From Grifola frondosa (Eukaryota; Basidiomycota; Agaricomycetes; Polyporales; Grifolaceae), in contig LUGG01000002.1 of the NCBI GenBank assembly GCA_001683735.1, positions 1,054,001 through 1,118,000 on the forward strand: a DNA stretch of 64,000 bases, in the 5' to 3' direction. Below, piece after piece: positions 21,764 through 33,189 of the stretch; positions within the stretch are counted from its first letter, which is position 1, and each line of letters opens with the position of its first letter. Both the position numbers and the translations under genes were made by a program. The notes below the pieces were generated by a model. The model searched no databases. It was not told where the DNA came from and worked only from the letters and a program-made list of their open reading frames with translations.

Positions 21764-22183
21764 GTACTTTGCATCTGTAGTCCATTGTTCTTTTGTATGC
21801 CTCTTCATATGCACCATGTCTCAAATGCCATTTCGCCGTCTGCGGCATTCACAATAGTGCCGGTATTGTGATTATCATTAACCTGAACATATGTTAAATG
21901 GGAATGTCAAATGCCATATTGCCGGAGAACAATTCGCCCTAATACCGGTCTACCGGCAAATGAAGTGCCGTAGATTGTCGAGAATATGCATATGCAGACA
22001 AGTTTGAAAACATGAATATTTCAATTCACCTCAATGCCGGTGGTCTAAGTGTTCTGTATGCTTAGTACATGAATGCCACAGAATGTCATATTGCCGGCAA
22101 ACAATTCACCATACCATCCGGCAGTCTGGCAAATAAATTGCCGCATTATCCAAGACGAATGCAGATGTACAGTTTAAAACCAT
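21764..22183. other. Convergent 3' region between cargo C and D
   Basis: Downstream of cargo C and of minus-strand cargo D. Dense in TGCCGG/CCGGCA words and in the phrase ATGCCGG; no coding signal. Confidence 0.4.
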
Positions 22184-24863
22184 CTATCTTCTCCCGGCCT
22201 TTCCCCGCTTCCTGCTGGTCTTTTCATTCGCCTTTGCCACCGGTTTCTTGTCCCTCCCAGTAACTGCACTCCCCGGCACATCCCCATTTCGCCGGCGTTT
22301 GGCTACAGGTTGTTCTTTGGCAGGCGGTTCCTTTCTTTTCTTGCCGTTCTGTGGCACGGCCACGATCACCTGTGAAGCATGACTTCGCAGCTGCCGTTTG
22401 GTGCTCTCTTCATTAGCACGGGTCCTTGCTCGGGTCAATGGCCTCTCCTTTGTGACTGCGACTGGCAAATGCACTGTCGCCGGTGAATCACAGCGTCTTG
22501 AAAACCGCCTGGTACCAGTGGAGATGGCCCGTATGACCTGGACCTTTGCCGGTGAAATGGCATCTGCTGCGACCTGTGATTGCTCCACAGCTGGACCATG
22601 CCGTGGTTCAGATGGACCAACTGCCGGTGGTTCATCCTGCAAATGGTGATCCTGTTCCACCGAGATTTTCACCAGTTTGCCACACAACTCGGTGATGTGT
22701 GAGATGTGGTCGAAAGAATGAACGGTGCTCGTGACATATGCCGGCACACTGTCAGCCATCAGGTCATCCGGATCGGCAAATGAGAATTGTGACCTCGCTA
22801 AATCCCGGAGAATAAGCCCAAATGTCAAAGCACCTCGGATGATGTCCTCGCCGTCCATCAACTTCAATGCCGAAACGTGATCGGCAATCTCTGCACTCCA
22901 GAAGTCCAGAATTTGTCGAAGCCCATTCGAATGCCGGTGGAAATCTTCCGGCAGCCAGGCAGACTGGTAATTCCAGTTGGCCCACATATATCCAGGTGCA
23001 TCCCTGAGCTTCAAATCCAGTGTTCCCTTTTTAGAATTAATTAGTGCGTACACGCCATCATGATAAAAAACACTTGCCGGTTTTTCGAGTATAACCCTGA
23101 TCAACGTCTGGTAAAGGCCTTCTTCTGATAATGATGCGAGGAAGATTTGCCGGCGATTGATGCTATTACCAGCCCACGATGGTGCCATGTTCTTCGCCAC
23201 ATCCAGATCCCTTGCCGGAATGTCACCGATGTCTTTCGACTGTAATGCCAGGTGGTCACCCTCGGCATTACTATCTACCCCTCTCGGTGTCTCACGTTCG
23301 ACCTCATTGCCGGCCTCTGATTCAGAATTGGAAGAGATCACCATACGATTCTTGCCCTTCCTGGTGATTGCCTTGGACTTTTTAGACATTCGTGGCCTTG
23401 CCTTCTGTGCTTGGGATTTCTCATCATCCCCATCGGCATCGCTGTCCACCGGCATTTGATATGTGGCAATTCGCCGTTCGAAGTTCATGATGCCGTGCGT
23501 AAACCGAAAGACATATTCCAGGTCAGGATTCATTTGCCGGTCTTGCCAATATTTCAGCAAGCCTTCTGCATCCTCTTTCTTAATCTTGGAGGGGTCAGAA
23601 AAGACCATTGCATCTGGGAGTGATCCTGCTGCAATATACCGGTGAAATCCATCCTTGTTCAGCCGGTCCCATGGCACCCTTCCGGCAGATGTTCCACATG
23701 CCAGGTCTGGGATGTTCATTAGCTATGAAGTGAATCAGGCATTTAAGACTTACTCCAGTGGATGGCAAAAAATGTCCGGATGAAGTTTTGCAGCTCAGTT
23801 AAAGTGAGGTTGACCGACTGGGGAATGATTGGAATGCCGCTCAGATCCAGCTGAAAAATGTAGGCTGGTAGTTTTGCCTTCAATATCTTCGGCCGGAGAT
23901 CTGGGTCATCTTCGGCACTTTCATCTACATCTACATCTGTCGGTCATACGACATAAGCAATTTCACCCCCGAAGAAAGCTATTTCTTACTGAAACATTTT
24001 CGGGTAAACAATACCCAGGCCGCATATGTCTTGTCAGCCCATTTGGGAAAGGTGGTGGTGAATTTCTGTCCCAATTGACTGTATTTGTCGTTGAAGTCAT
24101 GCCTGTTCTGATATCAGTATTTATATTCTTTAGCAATATATCGATACTTGCCGGATGACCACCATATCGCCGGCAGAATCTTGATGACCGGTCAGCATGA
24201 AGATATTTGCGTTGGTTTGCATCTTCACTATCCTGGCAAATTTCGCGCACATATCTGACAGTTGTTCATCTGCGATACTGGGTGGATATTAGCTTCGCCG
24301 GCATTTCAAACACTGGATGCTCACATTTGTTGAACTCTCGCCGGCGGTCCATTGGTGTTCCACTTTTCGGCAGTTGCCCGGTATTCCTCTTCACGGCCTT
24401 TCCCAACTTTTCTCCACAGCTCACTAGCTGCCGGTTGATATGCCTCAATGAACTGGTGATCACTACCTGGTTCAGCCCCGCTGATCTCCTTGGCTCTCTC
24501 GATGATCTCCCGTGAATGTTCTGCTCGCCATACTCGATATGCCGTCCACTTTCGAACATATTGTCGCTCATTCGCCTTTCGGTTTCGATGTTTCTTCGAC
24601 TTTTCCTTCTTCGAAAACCACCGCCTAATTTCCTGTTTCGGCATTTCGTCAATCACCGGCCATCTCAACCAAGATCATCATTAACTTACCTGCAGTAGTT
24701 TTTGTCGGAATTCTTCATCATTTTCTTCACGACTTTCACTGAATTCAGCTGCCAGCTTCTTTCGAAGCGCACTTCGCTCCGATTTCAAACCATTGGAATG
24801 CTCCTCTAAAGCATTTTTCATGGCAAGAAGCTCAGGCTGTGAGAATACAATCTGGGAGGACAT
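22184..24863 (-). CDS. KDZ-element cargo protein D: large charged nuclear-type protein
   Basis: Minus-strand, six exons. Exon 1 24863-24690 (SSQIVFSQPELLAMKNALEE, coiled-coil-like). Exon 2 from 24632 carries WFSKKEKSKKHRNRKANERQ, then REEEYRATAEKWNTNGPP. Later exons give MQTNANIFMLTGHQDSAGDM, TTFPKWADKTYAAWVLFTRK and GIPIIPQSVNLTLTELQNFI. The long last exon ends at 22184 and begins LACGTSAGRVPWDRLNKDGF with a basic, Ser/Lys-rich tail (ARTRANEESTKRQLRSHASQ, multiple KRRR-like clusters). One junction near 24152 uses a GC-AG intron (CG/GCAAGT). The EEYR…A..WN..GPP and W…Y pattern recalls proteins that travel with KDZ elements in mushrooms, from memory only. Basic clusters suggest nuclear localisation. 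No enzymatic motif identified. Confidence 0.68.
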
Positions 24864-25425
24864 TTTGCAGGTGATGGATGAGGGGAAAGTTGATTGCTTG
24901 CAGCAGTCCTACATCTCGTGTGTTTTCTAGTCGATCATGATTGATCGGACATTGAATCTCCGATATCCAATGCTTACATCCACCAATCAACAGGCAACTT
25001 TCCGGATTCTCAATCCAGATGCTCAAACTGATCAAAGTGGGTGTACATGGTGCCACAACATACATCTTCATTCTTAAAACATATCTCACAAACATTTCAC
25101 CTCTATTAAAATCACTTGGATGTCCATCTCACAATTACAGTATATTTGAAGCACAGATGTTTTTCAGACATGTCATATTTATGAAACACCTAAAACCATC
25201 CATGCTCCAAGTAATGCCTGTGTATCCCACACACATCATGTCCTGACTATGAGACATTTGCCATTTGTTCAGCCACAATTTTCGTATGTATGGGTATACT
25301 TCTGTTTGTGCCAGCATTATTTGGTGCTGCCATCAAAATCTGATGTATCTTCTTGAACCTGTTCCACTCACTGCTCTGGTCAACATTTTAATCTGTCCTC
25401 CTTTTCAAACTCTGTCTTGACAGAA
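24864..25425. promoter_or_regulatory. Divergent promoter region of cargo D and the TET/JBP gene
   Basis: Separates two divergent start codons. Its composition differs sharply from the rest of the element: AT-rich, almost no CpG and virtually no TGCCGG/CCGGCA words, with many CA/TG dinucleotides (for example 25020-25330). It may be a specialised CpG-free promoter or DNA that lost CpG by deamination. Short open frames here are not convincing. Confidence 0.5.
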
Positions 25426-26775
25426 ATGGATTCAAAAAACAATGTGAGTGTATTTCTTCTCATGTAGCCTATCATTTAATGTCACCACCTGCTCATGTCA
25501 TGGCCAGACCTTGCCTGTGCAACGTTATGACTTGGAATATACTGAGGCATTATCTGCATATTTACTGGACTTCTTCAAGTACACATTACACCTGGAAACA
25601 AGATTATCTAAAGCCATCACCATGTCAAGACCATTGCCAGATATCAGATTGAGCCTGGACATGGTATGTGAGTGTATGAATGTGGCAAATGTGTTGGTAA
25701 AAGCATACCAAAATCCCAGTGAGTCCGGTGTTTTGAATTTGCCGGGATAAAGGTTGACCGGCATTTGGCAAGTGCGGGTGGAGTGGGATGCCGATCAGTA
25801 TGCTGACCGGTTTGGTACAAAACCGACTGGTCGTAATGCTAAATTAGAGGAAAGCATCAAGACTCGATTTCCACCGCTGCACCATACCGGCAACATTGAC
25901 CGGCCGGCAATTATCGTTGACAAACACCTGAGAATATTGTGCTGGATTCTTCCCGGCATTTTGTCTAAAAGTCGGCAGGTGAGAACGAAAAACAGAATCT
26001 TTGGCGATTACTAATTGCCAGCAGGAATCCATGGAAAATGCCATTCGAAGGATGGAAAGCGTGTTTCAGATCCACAGCCAGAAGGGAAAGTCATGGCGGG
26101 AAAATGGCGAATTCTTCAAAATGCCAGCTGAATGCCGGTGGTTTCCACCTGGAATTGTGACTGTGTCGGCAGGATGGTTTCAAATGGGGCACAAGGTATG
26201 TGGTTACAACTGCCGAAATAATTTGTATTAACTCCAATAAGACTCCGGCATATACGCCGGAGACATCCGCCTCGTTGAAGAATTGCCCAGCATCCTGGGA
26301 ATGGCTAAAACACACGGGAGAGTCTGATGCACTGCTCAGTGGAATATTCCGAGTTATGCAACCTGAGCTATATGCCGCCGGCATTCAATCGCTCCGGCAT
26401 TTATCACGAAACCCAGACCTCCACCCATATATCGGCATGTGGACTTCGGCATTTACAGCCATCCAAATGATATCCAATCGTGAAACACCATTACACCGGG
26501 ACAACTCTGGAAGATCGCCATGGATGGATCTACTTGCAACCCTAGGGCGGTATGAGAAGGGAGAACTGGAACTGTCGACCTTCGGCATATCAGTGAGTTA
26601 CGATGCCGGGACGGTGGTTGGACTTTGTGGAAAGGTGGTCCGGCATGGTGCTCGAGCGGTTGATGGGGAGAGGCTATGTTATGCATGTTTTATGTCATCA
26701 GAGGTTCTGGCTCATGCAGGGTTGGAGTATCCTCACTGGATGTCGATGAAGCATTACGTAGATTTTACTGTGTAA
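25426..26775 (+). CDS. TET/JBP-family 2-oxoglutarate/Fe(II) dioxygenase
   Basis: Predicted base-modifying dioxygenase (family members oxidise 5-methylcytosine or thymine). Five exons (25426-25443, 25508-25718, 25773-25978, 26025-26195, 26242-26775) splice in phase to 379 residues with no lesion. The double-stranded beta-helix signature is complete: SNRETPLHRDNSGRSPWMDL supplies the H-x-D iron ligands. Next, GELELSTFGISVSYDAGTVV, then GKVVRHGARAVDGERLCYAC supplies the distal His and, eight residues on, the 2-oxoglutarate-binding Arg. The N-terminal third (YDLEYTEALSAYLLDFFKYT) is a helical extension I cannot assign. It ends 85 bp before the transposase ATG in the same orientation. Substrate not deducible; 5-methylcytosine is most likely by family. 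Intactness contrasts with the lesioned transposase. Confidence 0.9.
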
Positions 26776-26860
26776 ATCACATCATGCATGTAACACGTGC
26801 GGAGGAAAGAAAAACATATAAATTGAAGGTGTATCTGTATGGCCTTCCCCTGATTCGAAG

Positions 26861-29800
26861 ATGTCCAAGAAACATGTGATACCTCGGCGCAACGTAATTT
26901 CCAAGGATGGCATTCGACATGCAGAATCAGACATCTCCGGCAAAAGGGCAAAAGTGAAACACACCGGCAATCCGGTGGGTGCCGGACCGTCGTCTCATGG
27001 CCCGCGGCGAATGGTGCAACCACCGAGTGATAATGCCGGGATGCCCGCATTGGTCGACGTTGTGCAAGTGAATGAACCATATCTGCAGCGAAAAACCAAG
27101 GTGAGAAACACCGATGATACCCTGGCAATTGAAGCATTCACCGAGAGTATCAGAATCAAAATGACTTCATGCGAGAATGGATACCGCGAAAATTGGAGTT
27201 TCTTCACCGTATTGTCGAAACCGAATACCCATCGCAGGGAATGATATGTTCGACATGTGAAGCCCGAGAGGGAACATGGAGGTGTTTGGAATGCTTCGGT
27301 CATCCGGTAACATGTTTGGAGTGTACCCGAGACCTTCATGCTCGATTGCCATTCCACCGGGTGGAGTCATGGACCGGTGACTATTTTCGACCAGCATGGC
27401 TTCGATCCGCTGGAGTGGAACTACACTTGGGGCATGCAGGTCGACATTGTCCGGTCGAGGCAAAATGGGATGCCAGCATGGAAGGTGAACCTGATGAAGA
27501 GGAAATTCTGGTAGAGGAGCCAATGCCAAATATCTCACCGACGATCAATGCCACATCCAGGACATTGGTCGTGGTGGACATCAGTGGTGTTCACCATTTG
27601 GAGGTTCACTGGTGTGGATGTCCAAATGCCGCACTGTCGGATATGCAACTGCTCGACATGGGATTGTATCCGGCAAGTGCCAAACACCCTCGGACGGCAT
27701 TCACATTCAGGGTGCTGGACGATTTTCTGCTGGAGAACAAAGAATGCAAGACCGCAGCTTTGAATTATTATAATAAACTCCGGAGAGTGACCTCACCGGC
27801 ATTTCCTCATACCATCCCGGTGAGTAGTGTTTACGTAGGCAGTGTTTTGATTTAATCGCTTGGGATAGGACCGATATCGTGAGCTGCTGAGGGTAAGCCG
27901 GCAATGGAGAGAATTGAAAAGTGCCAAATGGAGTGGGGAAGCTCATGAGCCGACAGGGGTGAAAGGACCGGGAAGCCATGGTCTTTTCTGTGTGGCATGT
28001 CCTCAGCCTGGTGTCAATCTGCCGCCTGACTGGCAAAATGATGAGACCGACCGGTAAGATGGCATTCGATTATTGATATCCGGTGATTGACTGATTTCTT
28101 CAGTTGGAAATATACTCGGAGCTTCGTAATGGATGGCAATTTCTCTGCCGAGCATATGAAAATGAGAAAGCCGGACGATGATGTGAAGTTACGGGATGGC
28201 GAAGGATTCATGGTCCAGGACCGTGATTATAAAAATCATCTGAAAGTGGCAAAGGAATCGAAAGAGGTAAGTACAATCACCGACTGGGCGGACATGTTCA
28301 CCGATATTGAGAATGCCGATGACAGAGGTCTACATGCAATGACCATGCAGCGGTCAACCAAGCAAATGCTAATCGACATAATCTGGAAGCCACCGGCATT
28401 GGAGCCGCAGCATGTGCTCGGCATGGGTGTTTTGTACCTCATTCGGTGGTGGATTTCCAAAAAGGTGAACGTGAGTCTCGCCAGTATATGTGAATGCCGG
28501 ATGATATTGACCGGATACAGGCAAAAGAACATGGATTATGTGTTCAACGGCGCTTTGGCCACGCTATGTGGCATAACTCTTCTTTTGCTGTTATATGACA
28601 TCATGTGTCAATACGGCAAACGGATGAGAGCGCGATTTGCCGGGAACCCGTATCTCACGATGCCGGCCGGTCTTACGATTCTGCAGGGAATCGGTCTATT
28701 CCACGTACATGGACATCAAGATCAATGTTTTGCCAGATATTCACCAAACTTCATTGAGGGTGCCGGCCAAATCGATGGGGAAATCATCGAGACATTATGG
28801 GCTCCACTGAATCATATTTCTGGAAGCACTCGGGGATGTCCACGGCCCACAGAAAAGAGGTCATCGATGATCACATGAACGATTCTAATTGGAAGAAACT
28901 GACAAGGATGAGTAAGCTGAAACGATGGCAATCACTCAACCACCGGTGGATTGATAAATGTTTTCAGTCCCCTCTCTAGTTCGAAAGTACCGAAAGGCCA
29001 TCGCCGGCGAACAACTTCACCGAGAGGTTTTGGAGGAAGCCACATTGAATGCCGATGAGGTTGACATTGAAGAATGGACTGCACAATATACCAGGGCAAT
29101 GACTGAGCGGCATGCGAATGTGGAAGTCATGGATGTTTTTGAGGTAAAAAAACGTGAAGGTGAGCCGGTATATGTTGTTCATGGCGGATTCTGCAATTTG
29201 ATATTTTCAAGCTCCAACCCGTAGTGAAATTCAGCTCCAACTGGCAAAAGCCGAAGATACAGAGAGGCTTCCCCGGGGGACCGTGGCATGGCTATCTTCC
29301 GGCATGAGAATTCAGGAGACTCAGTAGGTGTTCCCAGCAAACTACATGGGTATTTGCTAATGCAGGATAGACTATCACTGACTGCCGCAATCCGGCATAT
29401 CGGCAAGAACCCAACACCGGCAGAGAAGCTACAATTGTTAGATCGCCGCCAGAGACTTCAGACAAGGATTGACAATTTTCAGAAACATGCTGCAGCACAC
29501 ATGGTCGGTGCTGGAGACACCGAAGGTCATTTGGCATTCGATGATGAGGATGACGAACTGCCGAGTCAGAATTCCCCCTGGGTTGATGTTCTGGAGGACG
29601 GTGTAATGGCAGATGAAATTGTCAACCTTGGAGAAGATCTGCCACCTGAAAAGCTCATACTGCATATGCCGTCAACACTGGGATCAAATTCATGCCGGCG
29701 ACTGCACCTGGAAAAAATCGCAGAGCAAGAGGTGGAACTTCGAAAGGGACAAATGAATGACGCCCTTCACCGAATTCGACTGGCACTTGGGTACAAGTCA

Positions 29801-30464
29801 TTTTTATACCGGACGCGTGTCCGTGAAGCAAACAGTCAACGGTCTAAACTTCGGTCTTTCGATGAGGTCAATATGGTGGAAAATGAGGTCAGGAATCAAT
29901 CCCAAATTTACCATCATTCCCGGCGTTGTCTCCAAGCTCTGTATTCCAGCGATCCGGCAACTCATGATGCAAACTGGTTGACAGAGAAAAGAAGTCTGTT
30001 TGACCGGTACAAAGTTTTATCACCAGAGGACTTGAAGGTCAGCACTGCTCTAGTGGAGGCACACACCAGGGGATTGCGGAATAAACCTTTGGCTTGGTTT
30101 TGGACCATGGACCTGGCTGGTGATAGTGATGATGTAGCTTGGATGAGGGAATGTGCGTATATTTTGCCATATCACCGGTGGATCAGATCTGATGGCAAAT
30201 GATATTGGCCGGCAAATAGTTCACCGGGTGAATTGGCTCAGAGCAAAAGCCCGGGCAGATCGGTGGAGGGAAGAGGTGGTGATTGTCAGGTCTGAAATGG
30301 ATTGGACTACTCGATATTTCCAGCAAGCTGAATCTCAGTGGAAAGGGCGAGCGGTAAAGATGACTGATAAAGGCCACCGGTGTTATGCAATCCGGCAAGC
30401 TGGAATGTGGAAGGCATTTGCCGATTGTGCAGTGGTTACCTTTAGAGAGGTCCTTTCTCAATAG
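26861..30464 (+). CDS. KDZ transposase with N-terminal CxC2 cysteine cluster
   Basis: Multi-exon transposase. Exons include 26861-27100, 27154-27819, 27869-28053, 28104-28266, 28326-~28481, ~28519-28911, 28968-29159, 29212-~29322, ~29365-30152 and 30220-30464. The CxC2 cluster is CSTCEAREGTWRCLECFGHP, then CLECTRDLHARLPFH. KDZ catalytic-domain hallmarks in order: FVMDGNFSAEHMKMR; CNDHAAVNQANANRHNLEAT; ACARHGCFVPHSVVDFQKGE; LLYDIMCQYGKRM; GLFHVHGHQDQCFARYSPNF; GAGQIDGEIIETLWAPLNHI; STRG/MSTAHRKEVIDDHM; and a C-terminal VNWLRAKARADRWREEVVIV region. Acidic candidates for catalysis are the Asp of MDGNF, the Asp of YDIMCQ and the Glu residues around DGEIIE. Two one-base losses (near 28830 in a G run, and near 29323 at a splice donor) break the frame. 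Confidence 0.93.
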
Positions 30465-31240
30465 CGTGTACAATTTTAGCATTCTGGCATATTGCACTGT
30501 TTGTCCTCCGGCAATACTCTATGTGCCGGGTTGCCGCTGGCATTTAACACATGCCGGTCATTAAGATAATTGCTCACAGCGTGGCATATTTTATTCTATG
30601 TATGGCGTCATCCTTAGTCACCCATAGTCACCTGACATTTTGATGAATTTCCATTCCTCAGAATCATGTGAAGTGCATAATTCCTGTGCTTCTGAAGGTC
30701 TAAGTGAGGCTTTTGTGCTCATGACCGGTTTCTGAATATAATTGCCGGATCTTCGGTGCTTCGAACTTCATGAGACATATGGCCCATGATTTATCTGCAT
30801 GGGTCCGAGTGGATGAAGATAACATTTTTATCACACTGAGCGCTTCTTATCGCATTTTTCCCAGGTTCTGCCATGTTGGCATTCAGTCAAAGAAGCTTCT
30901 TTTTCCAAAGATAACAATCATCAAATTCGGTGTCATATATTTTGCCATGGGTCAGTCGAATATGTCAAACCCCGAAAACCACGGCGATTTCAATTCTGAG
31001 ATAATGATCAAACATTCAATATCTTAGTCAATCTCACTGGCATAATTGGTAATGCATGTCTAAATTGGTCATCATATCTTCAGATCAGCTGGAGGCATTG
31101 CCACGCGTGCCTGTTTCCATGGACCCCAGACACCTAGATCAACTATTTGATCATGGATGGCAAAAGATCTTTGATGTAAATAATATTATTTCTGTTATAT
31201 AGGGCTCTCCTGAGATCGATCCTGTCATCATTCCACTATC
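30465..31240. other. Element-internal non-coding region
   Basis: Between the transposase stop and cargo F. The first part has TGCCGG words; 30600-31200 is AT-rich with fewer. Presumably 3' region plus promoter of cargo F. Confidence 0.4.
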
Positions 31241-31891
31241 ATGAACGTCTCGCCTAACCTCCATCGTGACCCCACTCCTTTCCCGGCAAATGACCGGTTT
31301 TTTTTCAACTTCATTGACCAGAAAGTCTTCGAACTTATCCGCAGGGGGTGAGCATGGCGGTCCTTCGGTGATTCCATTTGCCGCTAATTATTTACCAGGA
31401 ATGGGCCATATGCCGATTGGTTCCTCAATGTCGATGAAGATCGCCGGGCGGCGGCAGATATTTTAGAAGGGCAGGTGTGTGAGGGGTGAGGGAGATCATG
31501 AGGCGATCAACTGTGATCGCGGCAATATGTGAAGCATCCCCATGCAGGAACCCCGGATTGCCGAAGAAGACGTTCCCACGATCGATTGCTACGTCGCATT
31601 CGCAACCGCTGCGGCAATGTCTCGGCGAGTTTGGGTGAGTGCCATTAATGTGTGCCGGCAAACATGTTGACATTGAAATTTAGCTTATTCCAGTCGGCAG
31701 CCCCGTCCCTTCCCAGCCCGACCTCCCCCCCAAACCCCACCGGCGCCGAGAGCGCTCCTCTTTGGGAATGGGGGCTTCCATACACCCGCACGCCGAGCCT
31801 CTATACCGAAGTCGGAGGACCTCAGGCGCAAGGCGATCCTTCAACACCACGCACTCAAACGCCGGTCCGCCGGAGCGTTGCCAGCGTCTAG
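31241..31891 (+). CDS. KDZ-element cargo protein F, small, unknown function
   Basis: Four exons (31241-31347, 31399-31474, 31548-31634, 31694-31891) join in phase to 155 residues without lesion. The first three exons encode a compact-looking domain: PFPANDRFFFNFIDQKVFEL, NGPYADWFLNVDEDRRAAAD, EPRIAEEDVPTIDCYVAFAT. The last exon is a Pro/Ser/Thr-rich tail. Family not recognised. It lies between the transposase and the right end, same strand. Splice consensus (GTGAGC, GTGTGT, GTGAGT) and frame consistency are the support. Confidence 0.6.
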
Positions 31892-32700
31892 GGACCGACT
31901 CGCCGAGCATCATCCTGGCGCATTCCTCTGGCTCCTCAGATGTTTTCCTTAATCCTGAGGATGCTGCCAATGCACCAATCCCCCGCCTCTTTCAACGCCA
32001 TGCCGAAGAACCGGACTTTTAGCCGTTGGACATTGTTTCATTGTTTTGATGGGGAGGAAAGATGAATCGCTGTAGCCGGCCGGTGTAATTGTATCTCGCA
32101 TGTATCGTCGTCACTTGAAATAAATTGTATTCTGGTAAATTTGTCAAAACCCATAAGAGAACGCCGAGCCGGCATTTCAACTCTGCGCTCCAGGGTAATA
32201 ATCACCGGTCATCCGGCATTCACTCGGTCATCTGGCACCATATTGAAATGCTGCTAATTCACAAGTCTCCAGGGGATGTAACTCTGATTTTGATAGCTAT
32301 CTTATCTGAATTGAATCCTGCTTACTTGCATTTTATCCCCGGTGTGGATTGTACCTATAAAGCAATGATGATAATGTGTGGTCGCCCGGCAGTCTGTGTT
32401 TGCCTCGGCAAATATTTCAAATATCTGTCATACATTAGTCAATGGCAAATTCTGCTGGGCTTTTGATTCCCCAAGTTAAATCCCCGGCAATCTTTGTAAA
32501 CATTAAACACCGAGGGTTACTGCCGGTCAATCGGTCAATCGGCATACCGGTCTTATCATGTATTCCCATGCGATGTACAGTTGTGAGACTGCCGATAGAC
32601 CATGGCATGATTATTGCCGACTGCCCCATGAGTTGAGTTATATTGAATGCCGGTGGAATACCGGTTATCAAGTTCATGTCCTGAAGTGGGTGTGATATAT

Positions 32701-33074
32701 GGCCGGACTGTGGTTGCAGCATGTGAAAAAGGCAACAATATGCCGACTTATATCCGGCCGGCCTGTGGTTACAGCATGTAGAATAGGCGGCAATACCCCT
32801 GTTGCTCTCCGGCCGGACTGTGATTATGGCTGTAAACTGCATGAAATATTCCGGCATTAATATGGCAATTGCTCGGCAAATCGACCAAATTACCAGCATA
32901 GTCAGCCGGCCGGACTGTAACCATAGCTGTTTCAGGGTTGCTGGCCGGACTGTGATTATGGCCATAAACGGCAGAAAATATTTCGGCATTAATCCGGCAA
33001 TTGTGCGGCAAATCGACCAAATCACCAGCATAGTCAGCCGGCCGGACTGCAATTACAGCTATTTCAGAACTGCC
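32701..33074. repeat. Right subterminal repeat array of the KDZ element
   Basis: Two nested arrays. A ~55 bp unit beginning GGCCGGNCTGTGGTT occurs at ~32702 and ~32757. A 132 bp unit beginning GGCCGGACTGT starts at 32811 and 32943, with a third start at 33075 that runs into the terminal repeat. The module GGCCGGACTG followed by a CTGT…CAG-like palindrome half recurs at least six times. Open frames here just read the repeats. Confidence 0.88.
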
Positions 33075-33189
33075 GGCCGGACTGTAAATACAGGAAATAC
33101 CGGAACACCGGCCGGGACCGGCTGGCCTGTGATAACAGGTCATATTTTTGACCGGCTGGCTGTTAGTAACAGGTGAAGTGACTGAATGG
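33072..33189. repeat. KDZ element right terminal inverted repeat
   Basis: Reverse-complement match to 15791-15912. Outer ends read CACCTTTCAGTCA (left) and CCATTCAGTCA (right, reverse complement), so the outermost bases are less conserved than the inner palindromic part. Confidence 0.92.

Larger units (their letters stand above)
15791..33189. mobile_element. KDZ-class DNA transposon carrying a TET/JBP gene, ~17.4 kb
   Basis: Complete-looking cut-and-paste-type element inserted in DUF3638 copy 1. Evidence: ~120 bp terminal inverted repeats (15791-15912 and 33072-33189); a ~10 bp target duplication; copy 2 of the host gene as an empty-site reference; a CxC2-KDZ transposase; a TET/JBP dioxygenase; five further cargo genes; and a TGCCGG/CCGGCA-rich composition confined to this interval. 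The association of KDZ transposases with TET/JBP genes in basidiomycetes is established (Kyakuja-Dileera-Zisupton elements). Gene order: cargo A (-), B (-), C (+), D (-), TET (+), transposase (+), F (+). Cargo B, D and TET have intact spliced frames; the transposase needs two one-base corrections, so current mobility is uncertain. Confidence 0.92.

Noticed and set aside
15791..33189. Starship or Helitron interpretation of the large cargo element
   Set aside because: No DUF3435 tyrosine recombinase and no Rep/helicase; instead inverted terminal repeats, a target duplication and a KDZ transposase.
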